A stretch of DNA of 64,000 nt from assembly GCA_040285825.1 (NCBI GenBank), contig JAUPSS010000007.1, forward strand, positions 334,501-398,500, written 5' to 3'. Made by a program: the position numbers and the translations under genes. The stretch's first letter is position 1, and each line of letters begins with the position of its first letter. This document shows, one piece after another, positions 33,559-42,969 of this stretch. The DNA is from Eukaryota sp. TZLM1-RC. Its lineage: Eukaryota; Metamonada: BaSk clade. The notes under the pieces were generated by a model, which did no database searches, had not been told where the DNA came from, and worked only from the letters and a program-made list of their open reading frames with translations.

Positions 33559-35087
33559 CTACAAATCTGTCGCAAGCAAGTCAATCATAGGCTTAGAATC
33601 AGAGCCATTAAAAGATACAACATGTGGTAGCAAGGTAGCTTTTGTTGCTGATCCTTTAACTCTCACACAACTTACTAAATCCCGCAACACTTCCTTAGCT
33701 TCTTTCAGACGTTGTTGAACTAACAATACTCGAAAGTAAACCATTCTGGTATAATAATACGAATTTGTGGCAAAAAGAGCACAATCAACACCAGCATCAA
33801 CCCGCCGAGAGATCAACTCCTCAATAGACTGTTGCGCCTCAGTAAAGTTCAATGCACACCCTTTTTGCATTGCATCTAGAGCATAAGCCATCAACAATGG
33901 AAAAAACCCAACTTGCAGAATACAAGGTAATTCTCTCATTTTACTAACCAATTCAGAGTAGTAACAGTCATTTATAATATTACGTCTGGTACTACGGCGA
34001 TGTGTCACATAGTTTTCTGATTCAATCTCAGCTAGCCCAGGAGTCTGTCTAGTGAGATGACAACGCTCACATTGACATGGAACTTCCGAGGAATGAGTGA
34101 GACGTTTAGAATAAGGCATGGTGTCTTCCTGATCATATGAAAAACACAATTCTTCACCCTTTTTAACTTCCCGGGTAGTAGCCATAACAATGTAGTCACC
34201 GACGAACATTTGGTGACAATTAAACCTACAAGAATGGTTGAACAGAGACATTTTCATCCACAATCCAATTATATTAGCCACTGAAGGATCAAGTGGATCT
34301 TTTCTAAAGGTTAAATTACTTCCGATTCTATCTTGTACCGTCTTGCGGTTGATTTCCTTCCCATCTGCCCCAGTGAGGTTGAAAAACTCTTGACGTTTTG
34401 GGTTTCCTTCCCTGAGTATAAACTGAGTTTATCAAAAACCAGTTGATGACAAGCAGAATCTTCAGTTGAGATTGACTTGGGGGGTTTGTCAAAACAAAAA
34501 GCTTGCTCAAAGAGAACAACAGAATACCTTGGTATGTCCTGTGAAGCTCTTAGTCCGCGACCTTTATTGCTGGTTTGAAAAACTTCAACATTAGGCCAAT
34601 ACAGATTTGGATGGTAATGCTTTAACCGTCCATTATTGGAGTTTGCTTCTTCATACATCATCTCCCAATCAAAAATTCCCTGGATTTTTTCAAATTCTGA
34701 TTTTTAATCAAATACAATAACTCGATCTCTGTGGTGAGCGACAAGTACAAGAGGGTCGTGGTTTGCCTTATTCGATGTATCTGGTTTGATCACTTCGGGT
34801 TCTATTACAGCAATGTAGTCACCAATGGATAATCTACAGGAAGGGCTCCACAAATAAATTGTTGCACCATTACTGTCCTTGATGATTGTACCTGAAACAA
34901 GGGAACTAGTCTGGGGTGGTGCTAATACTGAAGCATACAGAACATGATTGTGATGAGAGCAGTTCAATTTTTTGACACATTGACGAAGAGAAACGGGCAA
35001 CAGTGAGGTAAAGCTCGACATGGGATCGTATTGACGAAAAATGGAGGTGCAGAAAGTTGTTGGACCACATGTATAGTGGATAGCCAC
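33559..35087 (-). CDS. TPR/SMYD-type SET-domain protein with OB-like N-terminal region, two very short introns
   Basis: Likely a protein lysine methyltransferase. Exon 1 (35087 to about 34716) contains SGTIIKDSNGATIYLW and SIGDYIAVIEPEVIKP, matching the region that precedes SET in TPR-SET proteins. An in-frame TAA is removed by a GT-AG intron of 36 nt (34680-34715) or 42 nt. Exon 2 gives FDWEMMYEEAN, then the SET start NKGRGLRASQDIP. A 17-nt GT-AG intron (34423-34439) restores a frame reading LREGNPKRQEFFNLTGADGK and QDRIGSNLTF into SLFNHSCRFNCH, the catalytic NHSC core, and GEELCFSYD. A post-SET CQCERC and a helical C-terminal region follow to the stop at 33559. The upstream start is uncertain. 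The ATG at 35087 is the first in frame, and TPR repeats could lie on a missing upstream exon. The frame without the 17-nt intron ends after about 40 unrelated residues, which strongly favours splicing. Confidence 0.8.
34423..34439 (-). other. 17-nt spliceosomal intron (inferred)
   Basis: Minus-strand sequence GTTTTTGATAAACTCAG. Removing it joins HQL in one frame to FILREGNPKRQ in another, and the new frame runs uninterrupted into the SET catalytic core. No other nearby GT-AG pair has a length congruent with the needed frame change. Confidence 0.75.
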
Positions 35088-35204
35088 ATGTTGTGTCTAG
35101 AAGATATAGACAGATGGGGAGTCCAATCCAAATGCATTTACCAAACCTACATGAAAAATCCATTCTTCATAACAAATCCAGACACTGTTGAGCTGCCACA
35201 TCGT

Positions 35205-37034
35205 TTAAGATGGACTGATATCTTCTCCTACAGAGATCTTCTTGACTACTCCCTTTTTAGTTCCTCCCTGTCTTCTTTTAGCACCCGATGAGGATGTGTT
35301 TGTTTCAGGAACTTGCGATGGACAGTTTCTTCTGTTGTGGCCTTCTCCGCGAAATATACCAAATCGTTTCGGTTTTTTGTCCTTCTCAGCAGTCTTCTTT
35401 TTCTGATCTCTCTGTGAAGTAGATGATCCATTTTCGAAATCTTTTGTTTGAGTTTTTGGTCTCTCGAAAATGGATGGTCTACCTTCACCGTTGATTGCAG
35501 ATGTGATAATGGAATATATATTTATGGCAGAGTTGAAGTCTCCATTCCAATACGTGCTGCACGTCTTCATTAAACCCCACGGTGTTGATTTTGCCTTTTC
35601 TTCTAGTAAATCCTTTTGTTCATCGCATTCTTGTTGAAAATCTCTTTTTCTAGTAGGATTGTTTTGATTAAATAGTTCAATTTCTTGTTTTAACTTTTTT
35701 GCTTTTCTTTTGAGTTGTCGTTTGCCCTTAGGACCTAACACTTTAATACTAGAATCGTTGACACATTCTTCAAAATTTCCCTTGGCTGCACAACTGGAAC
35801 AAGATTTACTCGTTCTATATTCATCAACTAGGAAAATTCGATAACCAAATCTTCTTAATAGTTTCCGAATTTCGGTTCCTCTTATGGCTGTCCTTTTCCC
35901 TTCCTTGTATTTCCTTTCGAGCTCCAGTCAACATAACCAATAACTACATGTTCAGTGGAGCAAAAGTCAATTTGAATCTTTCCAACATGTTTTGTTTTTT
36001 CACTTCTTTGATTATTCGAATACGATTGAAATTTTCTTCTTCTGAACCTTTCGTCTTGGGAAAAATATTCATATTAACATTGTACCACTCAAAGTCTTTG
36101 ATGTAATGACCAAAATGTTGACTACAACAAGATTTTTGTCTGTTTGATACAGATAAAGAAAATTGATTTAAATTATCCTAACCTGAGTAATCACCTTCAG
36201 GTAATTGTACCTTCCAAGTTAGGAGTTTTCTTTTTTCCGTTGAACGATATTTGGTACTTTTTCTGTCAAATTGGCGCTCACCAGCAGTATACTTGAACGT
36301 GTGTCACCAGCTTTTGCGTTTCAGCCGTGCATTATGAGAGTCAGAGTTGGAATAGATTGATAGATTTTGTAGTTTTGAAGTTTTTTCTTTTTTTATACCA
36401 TTGCGTTTTTTGCTTCGGATTTCTGGAAGTTGTCTTTTTTATAAAACACATTTTGTGAAATTTGTTTCATGGTAATAGATACAGTAGGATTTGGAGAAAC
36501 ACAGTGTATTAAAATCGTACTCGTTAGGGTCAATAGCAACTATTCTTTTATCTTTTACTTCATTTTTCCGACATTTTCAGCAGAGAAGGAATGTATGTAT
36601 CGCTCTGGGTATTCCAACGTCCTGGAAGTAAAATTCTTATAAGAATTTCCATTTTCATCAACCAGGTCTTTAAGGATTAAGACCACTGAACAACCAATCT
36701 TGTCTGTTACAATTGAGGAAAATTTCAATTGAAAGCAACCTTTAGTCTCACAGTTGTAAGATTCTAATACCTTATCAGTTAGTACTTCGGTAAAAACTGA
36801 TGATCTTATGTCATTTGCTCTCCCTTTGAACTTGCTAAATTTTTCATTGAGCCAAGGAGTATCGAGTCTTATATGCTGTGGAATCAATGTAGTTGTCAAT
36901 GGAAAAGGATTACTGACTGGCGACGGTTTGCCATCCTGGGAACAAAATGATTGAATGCTTCTGTCAACTCCTATAGCATGAGAGAGAAATTTCAAAGGTT
37001 TGGCTGATCGAGTATTATAAATTTTTTTACCCTA
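35205..37034 (-). pseudogene. Fanzor-type (eukaryotic TnpB/OMEGA) RNA-guided nuclease relic
   Basis: Several minus-strand frames together give the expected order. First comes a pre-RuvC region (PLTTTLIPQHIRLDTPWLNE). After a 1-nt deletion at about 36556, RuvC-I follows as RIVAIDPNEYDFN. A helical YTAGERQFDRKSTKYRSTEK block comes next, then EHVVIGYVDWSSKGNT (35920-35955, RuvC-II-like). After a frameshift at about 35885, the reading is TAIRGTEIRKLLRRFGYRIF, LVDEYRTSKSCSSC (zinc-finger half) and YWNGDFNSAINI (RuvC-III Asp), with GRPSIFERP. The three acidic positions are present, but the gene has at least three frame breaks and the second zinc-finger cysteine pair is incomplete. A C-terminal RGEGHNRRNCP zinc-knuckle remnant has Phe at both leading Cys positions. 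It lies divergently about 90 bp from the kinase start. No transposon ends were found. Confidence 0.75.
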
Positions 37035-37120
37035 AATAGAAGTTGTAATTAAACAATGTTTCACAAAACAAAAAAAATTCAAAGTGAACTCTTGTTGGGT
37101 TCACTCACAAGAATGAACCA

Positions 37121-38935
37121 ATGATGAACCAAAGTATAAATTTGAATTTTGGATTAAACAATACTCGAAACTGTAGTTTTCAACTCCACAACCACTGTCT
37201 ACAGTTCTCCTTCATGTCATCCCTTTCAGTCTCTGCTTGTCGTGAGATCTCCGCTGCTGAACTCACCATTGATCTGGAACACGGACAAATTGGTCGAGGT
37301 GGTTTTGCTACAGTATTCGCTGCACTATGGTTTTCCAACGATGTTGCTGTCAAACTCATCGCTCTCGTAGACGAAGGTGAGACCAAACTCAAGAAGGAGA
37401 TCGGCCTCCTCTCTCTATTGAACCATCCTGGAATTATCCGTGTCTATGGTGTTACTTATCTCGACAACAAAATGGGAATCGTCATGGACCGGGCATCTTC
37501 CTTCCTTCACACACCTTCTGTGTTGTCCACCACAACCCTATCACATGCAATATCGATAACCTCTGCTCTCCTATTCCTTCACTCCAACAACTTTGTTCAT
37601 AGAGATCTGAAGCCACAGAACATTTTGATGGTTGATGGTCGTCCCAGAATATCTGATTTCGGAACTTCCAAGATTGTTGCAGAAACGGCTACTTTGAACA
37701 CCATCAATGTCATGACGCCTAAATACGCTGCATTGGAAGCCTTTGATAATAATTCATGCCAGGAAAGCGATGTCTATTCCCTAGGGGTAATTTTATATGA
37801 ATTACTTACTAATAAAGTGGCTTTTGAGGGAATTAATTCTCAGATAGCTTTGTTTGGTGTCAAATGCAGAGGTACTCAGTTACCATTTGATGATACAACT
37901 CCTCTTTCATTACAAAATATTATTAATAAATGCTTGGATAATGATCCATCCAAAAGGCCTTGCATTTGTCAAATTTTGGACGTGTTAAATCAATTGACAG
38001 CCGAAGTTGGCATTGATGAGAGTTTTGCAATTGAAATTAATAATAATGATGAATTCATTCAACAATTACGTCGAAACGATCTCAAATTAAGGTCAGAAAT
38101 AAATCAATTAAATGAATCAAATCATAAAAAAGATGAATTAATAGCAGGTCATGATCAAAGAATTCAAAAACTAAATGATGCTGTTGATACCAAAGATAGC
38201 CAACTAGAACAATTGTCTGTTGAAATACTGCAATTGAGGGCCCAAAATGCCAAATTGAAACACCAAATCGAAGAATTAGAAAGGCAAAACGAGCTAAATA
38301 CCAAATTAATTCACTCCAACTCATCTTTCATTAGGATTTGTGTGTGGGCTTGGTCACAGATTCAGAACAATATTTTCGAAACTATTGAACAAGGATTTAG
38401 TCAAAATTGGCCCAATATTGATCTACAAATTGCTGCAACTAATGAACTTCATTTGAACAACATTGATAATTTTGATGTTTTTGTATATAATAGTCTGGGA
38501 CTAGAAGTTGAAGCCGCACTGCTTGAGCAAATAGTGGCAGCCGGCAAAGGTCTGGTTTTGTTCAGTTGTGAGGGATACAACATCAAGGGTGATTTTAAAT
38601 ATGGGGCTTTTAAGGGTTTGACTGGTAGTAAATACCTTGGCTCTTTCATGGAAATATCTCATTCTGACCAAAAGGTTCTTATTATGAAATCAGTAAACTC
38701 ATTTTCTTGTGATCGAGGTGCAAAGTACACTTCCATCAACCCTGACTTTCAAGCTGTTGCTTGTTTGGAAAATGGAGAGCCTTTGTTGTTGAAGAGTGAT
38801 TACTACAAAGGTAGGGTGGTGGATTTTGCTTCAGATGGTTTCAGTTGTGTCAGTGTCTGTGGATGGAAAAGCTCCACAGATGGTCACCTTTTGCTAGCAA
38901 ATTCAATAGTTTGGGTTTATGGAAGAGATTATTAA
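37121..38935 (+). CDS. Protein kinase with coiled coil and ThuA/GATase1-like C-terminal domain
   Basis: An intact, intronless 604-codon gene. The kinase domain spans about residues 52-295: glycine loop GRGGFATVF (58-66), Lys78 in VAVK, Glu93, catalytic HRDLKPQN (160-167), DFG (179-181), an APE-equivalent YAALEAF, SDVYSLGVILYELL and a final Arg in KRP, so it should be active. It resembles TKL-type or generic protist Ser/Thr kinases. Residues about 305-398 form a long charged coiled coil. Residues about 403-604 look like a Rossmann-type ThuA/glutamine-amidotransferase fold: FDVFVYNSLG, GKGLVLFSCEG, GRVVDFASDG, and LLLANSIVWVYG at the end. The start at 37121 is one of several in-frame ATGs; one at about 37214 (MSSLSV) is also possible. 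Kinase plus ThuA-like is an uncommon combination and its role is unknown. Confidence 0.85.
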   Translation: MMNQSINLNFGLNNTRNCSFQLHNHCLQFSFMSSLSVSACREISAAELTIDLEHGQIGRGGFATVFAALWFSNDVAVKLIALVDEGETKLKKEIGLLSLLNHPGIIRVYGVTYLDNKMGIVMDRASSFLHTPSVLSTTTLSHAISITSALLFLHSNNFVHRDLKPQNILMVDGRPRISDFGTSKIVAETATLNTINVMTPKYAALEAFDNNSCQESDVYSLGVILYELLTNKVAFEGINSQIALFGVKCRGTQLPFDDTTPLSLQNIINKCLDNDPSKRPCICQILDVLNQLTAEVGIDESFAIEINNNDEFIQQLRRNDLKLRSEINQLNESNHKKDELIAGHDQRIQKLNDAVDTKDSQLEQLSVEILQLRAQNAKLKHQIEELERQNELNTKLIHSNSSFIRICVWAWSQIQNNIFETIEQGFSQNWPNIDLQIAATNELHLNNIDNFDVFVYNSLGLEVEAALLEQIVAAGKGLVLFSCEGYNIKGDFKYGAFKGLTGSKYLGSFMEISHSDQKVLIMKSVNSFSCDRGAKYTSINPDFQAVACLENGEPLLLKSDYYKGRVVDFASDGFSCVSVCGWKSSTDGHLLLANSIVWVYGRDY

Positions 38936-40055
38936 TAATCTTGGCCATTCTTTACTTGATAAGAAATTAGCTCCTGATTCAGCGGTTTTTAATAAAACTC
39001 AGCTGAAATAGCAACATCATTGACGACATTGCCTGAAGATACAACACTGGACAGGGCATACAATCGAAGTTTCTCACATTATTTCAAGTTAAAACAAAAT
39101 TTACTACATATAATTCCAATCAAGAGCTCCAACAGGTATCTGTTCAAAACCGAATGGACTCTAATAGACTATAATCGAAACCTCCATATATCATCACTCT
39201 GTGACCACGGAATGTTAGTCCAGGTCGCCAGTTTGTAAGAGAAAAGCGAAAAGTCCGTAACTTGTTGGTAACTTGTTGCATTTTAATCATATTGATGGAG
39301 AACGTTGTTTTTTGTATGAAAAGGCAACAACAGAGAAAAATGACACTGCAATAGAAAATTCTTCTATTTCCCAGTGTTTGGACAAAGTTCTCCCAAAGAC
39401 AATTTTTTTGTCATTATCCATGGAATTTAATGATAGTTGAACTTACGCTTTAACTGATATGCCGATTGAAGCAATGTCGTAGAGACAAGGAAAAGACACT
39501 GTACGGAGAATTATATGGTAATAAAAGCCAAATGTACACGTAGTATTTTAACTAAACTGGTATTGACCCTATTTCCATAATTGAACCACCCACATTCAAT
39601 ATCAATATAATCAGCCTATACAATTTAATTATTGTGATTTTTTTATTATATAATAGTTTTTAATATTGAAATTTTGTTACAATATAAGCATGAAAACATG
39701 GATAAGGAAGAATTTTATACAACAGCTGGAATTACTACTCAGATGCTGAAAAGATAAAAATCTTAACCCTTGTTGAAAGTGTGGTGTAGAACGCCATATC
39801 CATAAAGATGTACAGCCTAGCGCCGGATCTCTTAAATTTATCATACAACGTTCTTTTTTTGCAACATTTGGGGGTACACCATAGCCTTTTTTAATACATT
39901 CTCTTGATCTACCAGGAACCTTGGAGTTGGACATGTGAAAATCAGCACCAGTCGAAGCGTTAGTTACTAAATATGAATAAAATTAAGAATAGATTACATT
40001 ATTGACTAAATAAAACAATACAAGAAATAATCAATGAGCTCAAAAGAGAAAAAAT
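38936..40055. other. No recognised gene
   Basis: Downstream of the kinase. AT-rich with short frames. A KCGVERHIHKD string near 39780 recalls a zinc knuckle but is broken and isolated. Confidence 0.4.
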
Positions 40056-40135
40056 TTATTTGCCATTCCTTCCAAAAACCCAAAATATTGAATTTGCTAG
40101 CAAACCAGAGACCTTACCAACCATCAAGAATCTGC
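40056..40135 (-). pseudogene. 3'-terminal fragment of a kinase/ThuA-like paralogue
   Basis: The minus strand ends GLLANSIFWVFGRNGK-stop. Its DNA matches the last codons of the kinase gene (TTTGCTAGCAAATTCAATA shared, then TTTGGGTTT), so this is an inverted partial duplicate of that gene's 3' end. Upstream similarity fades within about 80 bp. Confidence 0.6.
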
Positions 40136-40761
40136 TTGTTGCTCTTCTATCAAGCAAGAAATAGAGGCAAAACAGAAAGAAAATGGTTCGAAAAAAATGG
40201 TTTGTTGAGTTAATGTCGGAACCTATCTTTATTAAGAGTTTTTGATCTTCATTAGCATCAGCATTGACCACAGCGGGAAAGAGCCATAGAGGGGATTGGA
40301 ACAACCTGATCACAACCCTCAGTGAGTGAATCTTTCTCGAAAAAAGAAGGTAAATTAAAATTTTGAAAATTAGGTACCAACAATAATAGAACGTTTCAGG
40401 AGTGAATTCGATACTTCCTCCATAAAATCAATGGAGGAAGATCTTGAGTGTGGAAGAAGAGTCTGGTAGATGATCATAGTCACTGAATGCATCATCTACA
40501 CAGCTCACAGTAAAGAGTATGTGGAAGTACTTTGAGTAGAGTACCAAAAGAGCACGATGAATAAGAAACTCTTCGCCATTGAATCAACAAAAATCAACAA
40601 TGTAAAGGATTTTTGCCGATTTTTATAGTTGGCTATTCTGAATAAGAGTTCATTATTGAGAGTCCAAGTGAAGGTCTCAATGAATTCGAGCTCAAGATAT
40701 TATTGAAATTTGGATTGATCTAAATTTTGGTGGGAAATTTTGGCTCCAAGCTTAATTTTAT

Positions 40762-41544
40762 TCATTTAATAAGAAATATGACAACATACAATACACAATT
40801 AAAATTCTGCATCCTCAAAACCTGCATCCCCCACTTCAAAACAATTAATTGCCAAAGATTCGGAAAATTAGCAGCCTTTCCTGAAGATTCAAGCAAAGAA
40901 AAAACAAAGGGACACAAAATATATTGGGCATAAGAATTTTCGTTATTCGAGGATATGGGTTTCGCATATTTAGCGTTTTTATATTTTTCGCCTGCAAGAA
41001 GAGGACTATTTATATTTGAGTTAATGAAATGTTCGTTAGAGGAATTACAAGGGTCAGTAGACATGGCGTCTAAAATAGTCAAACTACCATTTAAACCGGT
41101 AGCAACTAGATCACCTCTTGTCAGACCCATAGAAGCTCTGTTGTAACACGTACTATCAATATTGGGGTCATCAAGAATTAATTTTGATAACAAAGGCTCT
41201 AAAAAGGAATCTACTCGATATGATTTGCACATAACATAACTTTGGTTCCTGGCGTTAATATGCACTTTGCTTTTAAATGTATTGAAATGTTTACAGTTCA
41301 AAAGATAAGTAAACAAAAAAGGTTTACCACATTTACATGTGAAATGATTGGGCAAATAGTTTGGCCACAGAAAACAACGAAAAACCATGTTCAAAAGCCA
41401 TTCATTGTTTCTTAGCAAAAGTCTATAAACGGTGGGAATTTGAGTTACTGAAGCAGCAGCAGAACTATCACGAATATCCTTCAAAATATTGCCGAAAGCG
41501 GGATTGTTGGTTTTGGCCAAGCCAAGTCTTTTTTCATAATCCAA
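40762..41544 (-). pseudogene. LINE family A2 C-terminal region
   Basis: One 260-codon minus-strand frame: GLAKTNNPAFGNILKDIRDS, the NMVFRCFLWPNYLPNHFTCK zinc-binding block (CKCGKP...H...C), a LLSKL spacer, then the RLE core LTRGDLVATGLNGSLTILDA and KYKNAKYAKP, then CPFVFSLLESSGKAAN. The D...D...KxxKY layout matches the restriction-like endonuclease of the other LINE copies. The 3' tail is frameshifted relative to intact tails. The RT is missing, so the insertion is 5' truncated. Confidence 0.8.
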
Positions 41545-41621
41545 GCCTTCATATAATTTAACCTGATGGTGCTGAAGTTGTTTTCAAGCAAAAACGTAAA
41601 TTTGGAAGTGATCGTGTGATG

Positions 41622-41900
41622 AAGAAGATGAGTAAACACAAGAGGTTTACCACATTTACATGTTAAATAATTAAGGCAAATTGTTTGGTCATAGAAAACA
41701 ACGAGAACGCACGTTTAAAAGCCATTCATTATTTTTTCAACATAACTCCATAAACAGAGGGAATTGGAGTTACTAAAGCAGCAGCAGAACTATTACGAAT
41801 GCCTTTTAAAAAATTACCGAAAGCGGGTTTTTCAGTTTTGGTCAAGCCAAATCTTACTTCATAATCCACGCTTTCATATAGTTTAACCAGGAGGTTACAG
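41622..41900 (-). pseudogene. LINE family A2 fragment
   Basis: The minus strand is closely similar to 41310-41545 (zinc-binding block and GLAKTxNPAFGN region). It is a second, shorter copy of the same segment in the same orientation. Confidence 0.75.
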
Positions 41901-41974
41901 TCAAAGAATCTGGATCACTCTTTGATTGATTTTGCTCTTTGATTCTACAAATTGGAAGTCAATTTCCATGAAGT

Positions 41975-42368
41975 GATGAACTGAAGGTATTCAAAAGAAA
42001 TACTGATGAACAGGAAATGGCAATTGCATCCAATATTGTTTTTGAAAATGTCAATAATAAATTGACTTATTACTTAGATGCAAAGCATTTGTCTTTTGCA
42101 AATGTGGTCTTGGCTTTTTGCAATCTTACCTTGTTGAACAAGGAACGTCAAATTGAAAAGTAAATTCTTCTAATCGATCCTGACCCAGTAAATGTTATTC
42201 AAGAAGTGAAACAACGAAGATTCATTTGAAAACCGAACTTGAATACAATTGACAATTTGGAACAATCTGCTTTAATGGTGAAGAAAGAAACAGTTTGACA
42301 ATTGGCTCTAAATTCGGAAACAGGGTATATCAAAACTGAATCATATGAAGTTTATAAATCACCATAAC
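41975..42368 (+). pseudogene. Unidentified coding relic
   Basis: One plus-strand frame broken by three stops reads like protein (DEQEMAIASNIVFENVNNKL, then AKHLSFANVVLAFCNLTLL and NLEQSALMVKKETV). It is probably an N-terminal part of a retroelement ORF. No diagnostic motif was seen. Confidence 0.35.
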
Positions 42369-42369
42369 A

Positions 42370-42966
42370 AATGCATATTTATTTATCAAATACACAAGTA
42401 AAACGCCACATCCTCAAAACTTGCATCTCCTACATTGAAACAGTTCATTACTGTAAATTTGGCATATTTTTCAAAGGAAGAAAGTGAATCAGAAATTAAT
42501 TTTACCATTTCCTTGTGAATGGAAATTACATCCAATTCTGCCAGTATCCACTATTGAAAATTCTTTCAGTCCTCTCTGTTAAAACTAAATCGAAATTTTC
42601 AAAGAAAGCCAAAGCAGTCGTAGCTAGAGAACCGAGCAGGGAAAAAACAAACGGACATAAATTAAATTGGACAGGAGAATTTTCATTGACAAGCGAATTA
42701 GGTTTCGTGCATTTAGTAATTTTTGTGTAATTCTCCAGCAAGAAGAGGTTTATTGATATTTGAATTTATGAAATGTTACTTTGAAGAATTATAAGAGTCA
42801 ATGAACATGGGTCCAAAATTGCGAAGCTCCCATTGAAGCCGGAAAAACCAAATCACCTCCTGTCAGACCCATTGAAGCTCTTTTGTAACGGGTACTATCA
42901 ATATTAGGATCATCAAGAATTAATTTTGATAACAGTAGTTCTAAAAAGGAATCTACTCGATATGAT
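42370..42966 (-). pseudogene. LINE family A2 3' fragment
   Basis: The minus strand carries the RLE region (remnants of RASMGLTGGDLV near 42840-42900) and the C-terminal NLCPFVFSLLGSLATTALAF with TERTERIF and YWQNWM. It ends at 42966, where a plus-strand LINE copy begins, giving a head-to-head arrangement. Confidence 0.7.
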
Positions 42967-42969
42967 TGG

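Noticed and set aside
34311-34422. Unspliced reading of the SET gene (frame ending KIESEVI) and a 16-nt GT-AG alternative at its end
   Set aside because: A GTAATTTAACCTTTAG excision also preserves frame, but the alternative frame through this segment (QDRIGSNLTFRKDPLDPS) is far more protein-like and leads naturally into the SET core, so the 17-nt intron upstream is preferred.
39720-39940. Zinc-knuckle-like gag fragment
   Set aside because: KCGVERHIHKD lacks the proper flanking cysteines and the frame has stops; too little to support.
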